From positions 675,101 to 739,100 of the forward strand of contig BQMF02000164.1 in assembly GCA_027922465.2 (NCBI GenBank): a DNA stretch of 64,000 nucleotides, given 5' to 3'. The notes beneath the pieces are model-generated. The model was given only the letters and a program-made list of their open reading frames with translations. It searched no databases and was not told the DNA's origin. This document shows positions 36,025 to 46,400 of this stretch, one piece after another. The DNA comes from Turritopsis dohrnii. Lineage: Eukaryota > Cnidaria > Hydrozoa > Anthoathecata > Oceaniidae. How positions within the stretch are numbered: the stretch's first letter is position 1; each line of letters opens with the position of its first letter. Position numbers and translations under genes: made by a program.

Positions 36025-37050
36025 TCATTTCTTAAATATCATGTCCTGGTAGACCTGAGCTTTATTTACAATAGGTCGGCAGTAGTGTTTCTGCCACGTT
36101 GAAGATTTTCTAGACCAATCTCCTCTATCTAGTATTCCTTCCAACGACAAACCCATAGCACTTGCTTTGGAAGAAGACGCCGATCTGCATGAGTGGGCAG
36201 TAAATAATTTGATGTCTACACCGGCACCCTTCAGCACAGCTTTAACCCATCCTGCTATAGTGGAACGAACTACTTCATTATGTGGTTTTAGGGGACTAAG
36301 TAGTAACTGGAATTTAGAATCACCCCTCCATGGTTTGGACCTCTCTAAATAATTATCTAATAAAGTCACAACACAGAGATTCTTGTTCTCTGGAAATTCA
36401 TGATATTCCACTTCCGGAGGACGTGAGCCTTTTTTCCTAGTTTTTGTCACTTCCGCAAATTTAAATTTGTATGAAACCCTAGTTCTAACCATATAGCGTG
36501 TGTCAAAAAGTTTCATTTCTGATCCTCTGGAAGCAGAACATAATGCTAACAACATTGTCACCTTGAGAACAAGCATCCTATCAGATAGCAACTTGATCTC
36601 TGGAAAAGTATCTAAGTAATCCAAAACTTGTTGTACATCCCAGACAAAAACAAATTTCGGTTTGGGAGGACGTTTGTTCATCACACCTGATGTAAGAGCA
36701 CAAACTCGTGGATGCTGTCCCACCGGAAAACCTTCAATGGGAATGTGATAGGCTGATATTGCAGATCTGTGGCTATTTATTGAACTATATTCAAAACCCT
36801 GATCAAAAAGACCAGCAAGATAATCCAGTACTAAATTTATAGGACATCGAAAGGGATCAGCTTTCCGTTCGTGACACCAGCTAACCCACTTTCCCCAGGA
36901 CGATTCGTAATTAGAATTCGTGCCTCTTGTTCTAGCATTTGAGATAAGTTCTGTAGCCCTTTTTGATATGCCTTCACCCAGCAGACATTTAAACGTTGTA
37001 TCAACGTTGTGTTGAAGTTGATGTCCAACGTTGAACAAACGTTGATTCAC
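36025..37050 (-). CDS. DIRS/Crypton-type tyrosine recombinase, 5'-truncated
   Basis: A 341-residue ORF on the minus strand. The core domain has the catalytic set: Arg175 (CSASRGSEM), His286 and Arg289 (TAHSCRS), a GDWS motif at 310-313 and Tyr323 (WQKHYCRP). The N-terminal part carries the SAM-like core-binding region (YLAGLFDQGFEYSSINSHRS). Sequence style and the flanking split repeats favour a DIRS retrotransposon. No reverse transcriptase or RNase H is present. Only about residues 25-341 belong to the recombinase. The first 23 or so are read from an inserted CAACGTTG repeat, which truncates the gene at about 36979, so the displayed start is accidental. Confidence 0.85.
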   Translation of the reverse strand: MNQRLFNVGHQLQHNVDTTFKCLLGEGISKRATELISNARTRGTNSNYESSWGKWVSWCHERKADPFRCPINLVLDYLAGLFDQGFEYSSINSHRSAISAYHIPIEGFPVGQHPRVCALTSGVMNKRPPKPKFVFVWDVQQVLDYLDTFPEIKLLSDRMLVLKVTMLLALCSASRGSEMKLFDTRYMVRTRVSYKFKFAEVTKTRKKGSRPPEVEYHEFPENKNLCVVTLLDNYLERSKPWRGDSKFQLLLSPLKPHNEVVRSTIAGWVKAVLKGAGVDIKLFTAHSCRSASSSKASAMGLSLEGILDRGDWSRKSSTWQKHYCRPIVNKAQVYQDMIFKK

Positions 37051-37172
37051 AGTTGAAAATGAAACAAAATCCGACGTCAGATTTTCAACGTTGAAACCAC
37101 GTCAGAGTTCAACGTTATAGCAACGTTGAAACAACGTCGAATAACGTTGTTTCAACGTTGTTTCAACGTTAA
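36979..37172. repeat. CAACGTTG-rich insertion element
   Basis: CAACGTTG or CAACGTnG occurs about a dozen times in 190 bp, on both strands because the word is palindromic. The left edge begins CCCAGCAGACATTTAAACGTTG. CCCAGCAGACATTTCAACCCTTGG also occurs at about 5367 and may be an end of the same family. It interrupts the tyrosine-recombinase gene. Confidence 0.75.
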
Positions 37173-37423
37173 TAATGTTAAAATTCAGATTAAAATAGCT
37201 TCGTTTCACTTTATTGTCTGAACTGCTAGCCCAGTAGATGATTCGTAATTTGATGTTGTTATTGACACAGATTTTCCTCTTTAACAAAGTGGATAGCGGC
37301 TAACCCAAGGAACTAACCGACACACAAAAAACAATCTTATTATCACGCTGAAATTCTTTTGTCTTATTATAACAACATATTCACAATAATACTTATTCCA
37401 CATCATACAATAACTACTTAATA

Positions 37424-38322
37424 CTTTAAGGGCAGAAACTTTCGCGGGCAGAAACTTTCGCGTTTTTCGCGTTTTTTGGTCATTTTCGCGAAAGTTTCTG
37501 CCATTTTAAATATTTTAGGCCAAAAACGCGAAAGTTTTTTCCGCGAAATTTGTACATTTTTTAAAAAACGCGAAAGTTTTTTCAAGGTAAAAAAAATCAT
37601 TTTTTGAACCGAAAAACATCTGCAAGTAAAAAAAAATTGTTTTTAAACCACCAACAACTGAAAAAAAATCTATATAAGATGTATTAAGATATAAGATAAT
37701 ATATAATATATAGATTATATAAGATATAAGATATAATAAGATGTACAAGTCGGTCTGCAGTTAACAAAGTTGAAGCTCATTCATGCTGGCTGGTTGGAAG
37801 ATTTCTATAACCATATGAGTACATCCAAAGGAAAAGAAGTTAACGAGAGCGGATGGAAGGCGGCGGGCATTTATGATGCGATTAAGGTTGGTTCAGAAAA
37901 AATGCCACCCATTGACCCCTTCAAAGATATCGACCCTTTATTAAATGAACACTCCGAACCCTACGACAACCAGCATCTACTACCTGTATGCGATATCACT
38001 GTGGAAGAGTTCGAACTGTTATGCGGTTATAAAATTCAACGAGATGACTTAGAAAGCGACGAAGACTCAGATTCAGAATGGGAAGAGGAAGAAAATGTTT
38101 AAATCTTTTTGTAAACAATAAAAAAAGAAAGCAAAAAAAAATAACTTTAAACACGATTCGCAAAAGTTTTTTCCCTGTTTGAAAAACTTTTTTTGCTTTT
38201 CGCGAAAGTTTTTTCCGCGAAATTTGTTCAAAAAACCCAAAAACGCGAAAGTTAATGTCAAAAATTTCGCGTTTTTTCCTACACGCGAAAGTTTCTGCCC
38301 GCGAAAGTTTCTGCCCTTAAAG
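37424..38322. mobile_element. pogo/Tigger-type transposon, internally deleted
   Basis: CTTTAAGGGCAGAAACTTTCGCGGGCAGAAACTTTCGCG at the left end is inverted at the right end, and TA flanks both (37422-37423, 38323-38324). CGCGAAAGTTTTTTCCGCGAAATTTG repeats fill both subterminal regions. The interior keeps only the last part of a DDE transposase. Similar ends occur at 61713-62304. Confidence 0.85.
37749..38102 (+). pseudogene. C-terminal fragment of a Tigger-like DDE transposase
   Basis: About 110 residues in frame to a TAA. The stretch with HAGWLEDFYNHM, GKEVNESGWKAAGI and a DPFKDIDPL motif is the standard end of DDE_1 (pogo/Tigger) transposases, followed by an acidic SDEDSDSEWEEEE tail. The catalytic domain is absent. 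An AG at about 37760 could be the acceptor of a last exon. Confidence 0.7.
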
Positions 38323-38328
38323 TAGATA

Positions 38329-38531
38329 AAAAAAATCAATCATCTTGTAAGTTGTCGTCGTCGATGTCATTTCCCCTGTCGTACCTTCATCATTTGCAGC
38401 CTTATCTGAGATGGATTCCCGTGTCTTTCGGCCTCCACCGTCCATGCGGTCTGGTGAATATTTCAGCTGGTCCATAATCACAAGACGAACCTTTTCTTTG
38501 GTAACTTTCTTGAAAGTATCCATTACAGCGG
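38329..38531 (-). CDS. Candidate exon beside the pogo insertion (hypothetical)
   Basis: A TTTTATTTTAG acceptor (minus strand) precedes an open stretch of about 65 residues. It contains AVMDTFKKVTKEKVRL, VIMDQLKYSPDRMDGG and a Thr-rich end that runs into the transposon border. It could be a host exon cut by the pogo element. No family was recognised. Confidence 0.3.
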
Positions 38532-38719
38532 CTAAAATAAAAGTACTTTTCGGTGATGCAGTCCAATTCATAATACAGTCATTCAAATCGATAATTTTTT
38601 ACCTTCCCTTATACCTTAAATCATTGAAAGTAATGAATCTCACTTGTAATCGCATCATATAAATTAGTTTCTTCAAAAGATTTTTTTTGACCGCCTTACG
38701 TTTTTTCCCACTTTTTTTA

Positions 38720-38752
38720 AAATTGTTCGACAGGATCCCTGTCGAACAATTT
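38720..38752. repeat. Near-perfect short palindrome
   Basis: AAATTGTTCGACAGG, loop ATC, CCTGTCGAACAATTT: 15-bp arms with a 3-nt loop. No gene context explains it. Confidence 0.8.
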
Positions 38753-38994
38753 AGAAAAAATAATAATAGTAGACGGTTTCTACTTGTGTTTGCTTTCGAA
38801 CTAACTTCTGTATTGTTAATCTCTTATTGAATATGAAAACCTGCTAAGTAAGTTTAATTTTTTATGTGGAATTCTATGATCGAAATATTTGTAGCAGAAA
38901 TTGTTCTCCTCTAAAATTTTCGATCGAAACATTTCGATGTCGCATTTGGGTCTCAAAAGTTGTAAGGAAAATCGGTTAGTTATAAAAAGACCGA

Positions 38995-39190
38995 CGAGCT
39001 GGAACACGGGGACGTACAGGTGACGTACAAGAACACACAGGTGACACACAAGAACGTACGACAACGTACGACGACGCACAGGTTACACACGACTACATAC
39101 GAGTGACGTACAGGTTACACACAAGGACGTACGAGTGACGTACGTGTCACACACAAGACGTGCGAGTGACACACGACACAATAAAAGTGA
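38995..39190. repeat. GACGTACAGGTGACACACAA minisatellite
   Basis: A degenerate tandem array of about 15-17-bp units built from GACGTAC(A/G)(G/A)GTGACACACAA and ACGTACGACGA variants. Confidence 0.8.
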
Positions 39191-40429
39191 TACACGATAT
39201 TTTCACTATCAACTCGCAAAAATCTCTTGTTTTTGTGCAAAAATTTGTTGCTGATTACAAGATACGCTTTTTTAATCGACAGCGCAAGACAAGAAAAATT
39301 TGGATTTATTATTGACTTAACCAGAAACAATGCAATGAAGTTAGTTTGCGCATTAAAGCATTTTTACCTGGTCCAAGTTATGATATAAAGTTATGATATT
39401 TAGAGGGTGGGAGACAAAGAAAACAAACTTGATATAGTTTACAAACAAAAATTTTTTCCAACAAAATAGAAGCAACGGCTGGTTAACTTCTTGAGCATTC
39501 TTAAAACATGGAGGCAGAGACCTCATAGGTAAAAGAACGCGCATTCAAACCAGGTAATTGACCATTCTTTATTATAGCGGTGTTTCTTCAACCTGTCGGT
39601 CTGCAGCCTCAAATAACATCTAACGACCACCTGGTTTAAGAAGATGTTCCCATGATAGCCAAACATAGTTTACTACAATCCTCAAAATATAATGCAAACA
39701 CAACATGAAATACTTGGCCTCCCTCGAATGAAATGCGATCTGTGCGAAAGATCTACGTAAATTTACTAGAAAATACAATCAGGAGAAAAAGTGTCGTAGA
39801 ATGATTGTAAACATTCCTTAAAAGTTTCACAAATTATTTTTTACAGAAAACAAAGGACAATTACTCCATGTTTACATGTGCAGGAAAAAGAAGTTTCATT
39901 TTCTCCTTCTTTTCAATCTTCAGACAGCATCACAAGTAAAGAACACTATAGAAAAATCCCTAAAATATCTGGGCACTGTAAGAGAATATACATAAAGAAG
40001 ATGTTTATCTAACAGTTTAAAACTTGCTGGGGATGCTCTTATAAGCTATTGAAAGAAACGAAGCATTCCTCAAAATTGCTCTCGATTTCCCGAACAAAAT
40101 TATGAGACTTTCCTACTAAAGAACGATGGTCTCAAATTGTGAGTTAAACTGTATGTAAAATTATAAAAACAAAACTAGGGAATTCTTCGTCCGCCTAATG
40201 TGCGCTTTATTAAGTTGATTTGAATTAATTTTCAGGCAGTTTAATTGTCCGAAGAACAGAAAAGAGTTATCAAACGTTAATTTTTAATATGGTGCATTTT
40301 TGTCTTACCACGAAATCCAATCCATGCAAAAAATTTCGTCAAATGAAAATCAAATCACTTAAAATGTGTAGAAACGTCCCTATCTAATGAGTCTTTATAA
40401 AATCAAAGCTAACAAAAAAAAAAAACTTT
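39191..40429. other. Non-coding stretch, nothing recognised
   Basis: AT-rich sequence with only short chance ORFs. It may be 3' flank of the MULE-type gene to its right. Confidence 0.5.
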
Positions 40430-42663
40430 TTAGACTGGCACGATCGTCAGACCAGACTGGTTAACAAAATTGAAAGCATCGCCACGCCGAACAATATCAT
40501 TGTGCAATTGTTTACTAACATACACTGTCGAACTGAACGTAGGATTCTTCCTTAAGATGTGTTCGCTCTTTAAGTGATAATACGTATGCTGGTAATCTCG
40601 ACTAAAAATAGATTGACCATGGACATCGATTCCCTGAATCCTTCTGTCCCTATGTCTCACGACGATGTTTTTGGGTGGGTGTCGGTAACACTCAGCGAAT
40701 TGCATACCACACCCATAGCATTTCTTAACATTATTTGGTAGCAGAACAACTTCGTATTTATGTGGAGACATTCCAGAGTGCCACTTAGGTGATTGTACAG
40801 GTGATGGCGATGAGATGAAGCTTGGATTATTACAGTAGCTAGGGGTGGAATTATTAGAGAGCTGTGGCCAAACATTGTTAGGCATGGCTGAGTACATAGA
40901 TAAATGGCCATGCTGGAGCAACAGAGCTGGAACTTTGCTGCGTTGGACAGGTGGTCATATTTCTCTGAGATGAGGCGGGAGTTGATGAATAACTGGCTGC
41001 AGATCCCTGATTTGGAGTGGCTGTGAGTACATAAGATGCAGTTGAAGGCTGACTATCAAGCGGTAAGGCAATGTTAGCGACAGATGTTGACGTTGACGAG
41101 GAAACAGCAGAAGTGCCAGGACACGTTACCTCTTCCTGCATCCAGGCATAATTCTGAGTAGAAGAGTCTAGTGAATCTTGCTGCGCCTTTGATCGAGTCG
41201 AAACTGGCGGTGGTGATATTAATACTGTAGGTGTGTTTTCCTTGGAAACCTGGTTATTCGCTCGTTTTCGTTGTTTAGATGCTGCCTTCTTGATTTCGTT
41301 CTTTTTCATTCCCTGCTCAGTGACTCTCAAATTTTTTTCGATAGCCGCTGTGAGCGAATTTTTGACACCGCATACTTTTTTTCGAGCTTCCACAAAGTAG
41401 TCAAATGAAAAGTTGAATTTATGACTAGCTGCGATACCATGTTGACACATATTGTACCAAGAAAAAGTTTTACAATCGCAGTGCAAATAATCCTTGTTTC
41501 TTCCTTTTGCTTCAACAATATGCGGTGCATTTCTGTATGAACTTCGTACTGTATAAATTCTAGAGGAAGCAGAGGAAGCAGCTTTCAAAATTGTATCTTC
41601 TTCGTTCAGCAGTTGTTCTGCTCTTAAAAACATTTCTTTCAGAGAGTCTTCTGGAACTTGATCAGCGTTTATCCCGATGTTTTCATAGCCGAACGGCAAT
41701 TTGATCGATTTTTCTTCTTGACCAGCTTGCGATGACATTACTTCTTTATCTACAATTTCGTCAACCGTCGATGCAGACACATGTATTTGCAACTGTTGCT
41801 CTTCTTCTCCACTGAACTTGTTGAACGAGGCGGGATTATGCTTCAAAAACTTTTTGCTTGCATCGATTCTATCTTCGTAAGATGCGTCTTGCCACAAGCG
41901 ATATCCAATCCTAAATTCCTTAAAATCTGGTGACACAATATAAGGACCTTCACCGTAAAGCGCTTTCAATGAATCTCTGTACAATCTGATGTATCGGTTT
42001 TTGAGTTTGCCAAATGCTTCCGATAACGTAGTGGTCTTGTGAAACCCGCTGAATTCGCAAACATCTATTTCCTGCTTACTCAACTTATTCAACCACTCAA
42101 TGCTGTTCTGCGTATGCGGTTTCTTCGCTTTTATCGATGATAACACGATGTTTGATAACTTCGTCTTTATGTTGTCTTGCTTGTACCTCTCAAAATAGCT
42201 AACGAACTGATTCGGTGGATTGTTCTTGGTGAAATGTGATTCGATATCAAACCATTTGACTTTCAGGATGTCAACCATTTCATCGTACTCTTCTGACGTG
42301 TTGCATGATGTTAGTCCATTCGGGCCAGATACATCATCTATGATGATCTGTCGTTTCATCAATGGGAAATTGAGTTCATTAAGCTTCATCGAAATGTTGT
42401 CCTTTACATGCTCAATACCTAACAAGTGAACTGTTGATCGATCCATTTCAGACAAAAGTCCATCATACAGTTCATCGCAATCGTCCGTCCCAATCACTTG
42501 TACTGACGACGCTGCTTTATCATTCCGTTTGACTGCCTGCCAAAAATATGCAAAGTCCTGAAAGCGTTGACGGCGATGAACAAAAATTGGCCCGGGAAAC
42601 CAGGGATACTCACTAGTATCTTTACGAAGGATGCTAAGATTTCTGAACGTAGTCTGTGTAAAA
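40430..42663 (-). pseudogene. MULE-type transposase gene (3' part) with SWIM zinc finger
   Basis: The minus-strand frame is open from about 42663 to 40878 (at least 595 residues; no initiator Met needed). It opens FPGPIFVHRRQRFQDFAYFW and then has GTDDCDEL, the region of the second catalytic Asp in MULE transposases (GTDGE type). A SWIM zinc finger follows at about 41437-41483 (CDCx9CxH pattern). A Ser/Thr-rich linker comes next, and after a frameshift around 40880-40920 a C-terminal CxxC domain (YGCGMQFAECYRHPP) ends at 40430. The 5' border has an acceptor-like CTCTCTGTTTTACACAG that coincides with the Polinton terminus, so the upstream exons or the front half of the gene are missing. It may be a domesticated MULE protein or a transposon copy. 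Confidence 0.75.
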
Positions 42664-42665
42664 CA

Positions 42666-43090
42666 GAGAGATAGGAAAATGCCGATGCTAGCGCAGAAAT
42701 TATATCATATGATTTTCGGGAATTTCCCTACTATCATCTTTGTTTTCATAACGCGATACGAGTTACGAAACGTGTTATTATAACCACAAATTACTCATAA
42801 ATGTAAACAATTAAATATCTCATAAAAATGTAGTAAAAAGCAGTTTGTAGCAGTTTAAACTTTATAACATAAATAAGCTAATAATAATCCCAGCTTTACA
42901 TATAAATTCTACTGCTTTACTAAAATCATTAACTCCATTGTTTTTCAACCATTCTAAAACATCGATGCGACCGTTAAAACATGCTAATTCTACTCCTTTA
43001 CTAAAATCATTAACTCCATTGTTTTTCAACCATTCTAAAACGTCGATGCGACCGTTAAAACATGCAAATTCTACTGCTTTCTCAAAATTA
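42666..43090. repeat. Left terminal inverted repeat of the Polinton
   Basis: Inverted similarity to 57425-57894. It includes a non-coding outer part of about 210 bp (ACTACATTTTT, TTTGTGGTTATAAT, ACGAAAACAAAGATGATAGT) and the end of an ankyrin-type ORF. The copies differ by small indels near the tip (ATTATGAGGG is present only on the right), so they have not been homogenised recently. Confidence 0.85.
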
Positions 43091-43383
43091 GTTACACGAT
43101 TTTTTTCTTTCAACTGTGTTAATATATCAGTATACCCGTTACCACACGCTTGTTTTATAATATTCTCGTAATATTTATTATTTCTATGTATCGATGATAG
43201 GTTACTTAGTATTTTTTCGTCTATCTCTATTATCTTATTGGAATCTATCGCGTCGTTAAATTCTATTAATTGTTTACAATGTCTTTTGATTTGTCGAGGT
43301 ATATCTAACGAATCGATTTTAGTTTTCGAATCTATCGATTTTACAACATTATCGAGAGCTATAGTATATAACATGCTTGTCAT
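42862..43383 (-). CDS. Ankyrin-type repeat protein of the left terminal repeat
   Basis: 173 residues. The N-terminal 70 are mixed-charge and unrecognised. Then come about four units of 27 residues with consensus DFSKxVEFACFNGRIDVLEW followed by LKNNGVN. This short, 26-27-residue ankyrin-like style is common in giant viruses and amoebae; the canonical animal repeat is 33. The ORF runs outward, its stop lying inside the terminal repeat about 200 bp from the tip. A homologous ORF occupies the other terminal repeat. Such proteins bind other proteins; the role here is unknown. Confidence 0.8.
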   Translation of the reverse strand: MTSMLYTIALDNVVKSIDSKTKIDSLDIPRQIKRHCKQLIEFNDAIDSNKIIEIDEKILSNLSSIHRNNKYYENIIKQACGNGYTDILTQLKEKNRVTNFEKAVEFACFNGRIDVLEWLKNNGVNDFSKGVELACFNGRIDVLEWLKNNGVNDFSKAVEFICKAGIIISLFML

Positions 43384-43489
43384 TTTATTTTAATCTGTCA
43401 ATATCCATAGGTATTATATATTACTGTGTATAATTCCTTTATAATGTTTTATTCAACTTTTTTGTTTTTGTTTTTACCTCTTTGTTATC

Positions 43490-46400
43490 TTATACATATC
43501 TATAATGTCCTCTGGCATATGTAGCAATACCATCTTTTGCAATAATTCTTTTGTCATCATCTGCATTGAGAGCGAGTTTGTTTGTTTTTATAGTGTGAAC
43601 ATCATGCTTAATCGATTGAAAGGTCATCTGTTCTCTGTAAACATTCTTACCATCGAACAAGCACCTCTTGTAATCATCAAACCCCATGGTCTCCTTTACT
43701 ACGCATTTCTTGACTCCCTTGCACTTCTTGTCTTCTTTTCCATCCAGCTGTTTATATGCATAGGTCTTCGCTCTTAGAGCAACAAACTCTGTCATTATCT
43801 TACCACTCAACTCATCTTTCATTAGACCGATGACTTTCTTATTCAAACCTATGGGTAAAGGTCTGTTATCTTTCTCATCGTACGCTGAAGTGTCGAATCT
43901 CAAAGCTACATCATCGGCGATATCTTTGTAAAAATCGTCGGTTTTGATGTGGTAGACAAAGCTGTCTGTATCCATATAGCAGAGCTTTAGATTGTCACCA
44001 TATTTTGGTTTCATGTAATCATAGTGAAACTCGTACATAATCGTCTTTGACAAATCAAGAACTGTAGGTCCCAGATAGATCGGCTTGTTCAACACGAGTT
44101 TGATCTTTTGCATTTCAGCAGCCATCAAATGTTCGCTGAAACAGATACTACCCTTGAAATTAGGTTTCATCACCAGCTTCTCATATTGTTCTTTCTTGGT
44201 AGCCAAGCGTATGTCTTTATGTTTACGTTGATTCTCCATAGTTTTACCAAAGACTGAATTGTTCATGAGCTTGAAAAAGTCCTTTTCAAAGTCATTCTTT
44301 GATTTGGTACGCAAATTGGTGTTGAAATCGATGTACGGCTTCAACCATGCGCTTTGTCTAAATCTCAGTACTCTATGAACCTTCTCAAGAACAAGACCAT
44401 GCTTCAGCGCTTGATCAAGTGCACGGATATGAATAATATAGTTCTTCTTGTCTGAAAGACATGGAGTTAGCTTTTCTACACCATTGATCTTCTTTCGCTC
44501 AGGCATAAACGGAAGATCGTTATGTGAATCATGAAGCTCCTGAGGATAGTTCACATCAACTTCAAGAAGATAACCATATTTACCGTCTTTCTCAGCCAAC
44601 TTTGAAATGAAATCGGTGGTAAATTTATTAGCATCTACCCACTTGAAATTCCCTGTCGGTAGCTTCTGAATCATAGCCCATCCATATAGATTATTTGCAT
44701 CAAGATATTGGAGATAGCTACTTTCTTCAGTCTTCTTATATTTAGCATCCATATACTTGTTATTAGCTTTAGCATGTCTATGAACAGCCTGACAGAGACC
44801 TCCTCTAATACCTTGCTCTACGAACAGAAACATATCCATATCTGATAATAGATCCAGCTCAACCTCTGTCTTTTTCAAACAGGCTTGCCAAGCTAGTCCT
44901 GGAGCAGTGTAAAAATGTGCAGGATCCAGTTTATAGTTTGTTATACATGTTTCCCTAAAAGTCTCAAAAACATCAGCAAGCAATAGAACGTCTGTCTTGA
45001 GGTAGAGATCATGATACGCACCCATATTTTTATTTTTCATATGTTTCCACACATTCTGTGCATGCGTATAATCAGCATCACTGATAACTTTCATGTTCAA
45101 TTTGCTGTAAAAAGCATCTTTCGGTGGGAGCTTAGTTTCATTAAACTTATCAAAAGAATCAATGTATTCATAAGGATAAACTCCTTTTCTTCTCAATAAT
45201 TTGAATTGCTCATCACCCTTGAAGAATTTTCGAAGGTTTTTACACTGATCGTCGGATAGATTGTTTACCAAGTTATCCAGACTACTAGCCATGAAACGCA
45301 CGCTATCGATGAATCTCAACTGTATCTTTTGAACCCTAGTCACCCCATTTTTATCAATGTATTCACCAACCTTAACATCCAATGAGAAAGAGATATATTT
45401 TTCTTTGTTTTCAGCGATGACGGCAATCCCTTCATCTCCATACTGTTTGGCTAGTTCTTTGATAAACAGATGAGCATCATATCCGCTCAGATTGTGAAAG
45501 ACGATCGGGATGTATTTAGGCACTTTGTAACGGAGATTACAAGACTGATGTGCAGCTCCACGAAATTTACCAGTAAAATGACAGTGATCCCTAACCTTAA
45601 TATTATCTTTTTCAAATTCTTTCATACATATGTGACACTTATCAGAATCGGTGAATCCCTGTTCCTCTTCATATGTGAGGTCTCGCATTCTTTGTTTAGG
45701 AAACATGTTGTATAGCCTTTTCACTTCACCTACCGCATGATCCACAAAACGTAAAACACAGTCTTCACCTCGATAAAGCGTTAGAGGGTCTGAAACTTCA
45801 CCATGAGCAAATTTGCTATAACAACAGAAGCCTGTGGGGATATGTATACCAACCTTTTTAGGGGATGATCCAATAACGCTACGCGGTTCTTTACAAACCT
45901 CTTTTGACAAAGCTTCGAAATCAGCATACATTATGAAAGGAGCTTTGAGCTGGTACTGACCGTCATGAAACTTAACGGTGCTACCCTCATTTGGCATCTC
46001 AATCTTAGCGACATCATTATTTTTACAATATTCAAAGTGTTCATCTCGTGTTTTCTCACTTAAGAATCCATTGAGACAATTCAAACAATAATGCTCCTTA
46101 TGTTCATGATTCGAGTTGACCTTACTCAAGACACCGCTCAAGTTCTTTACAGCTATATAATGTCTCTTTTCCTCTTCACATAGCAAAAACAAAACAACTG
46201 TTTCTTTGCGATCAAGATGCTTCGACTTACGACACATATAGATACCTTCTGCCACATCTTTTGTTAAAACATGCACAGCGATATCAGGGTTCCTCCTCTC
46301 AAACAAATCTATTTTATTTAGCGCCATTGGAAACGATAAACCCTCCCAATTATATTTATCAACATGTTTCTTGAGATTCGTTATCCTTTGTGGATCTTTC

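Noticed and set aside
42938..43171. Plus-strand ORF over the left ankyrin repeats
   Set aside because: Antisense shadow of the repeat-coding frame that is conserved at both Polinton ends.
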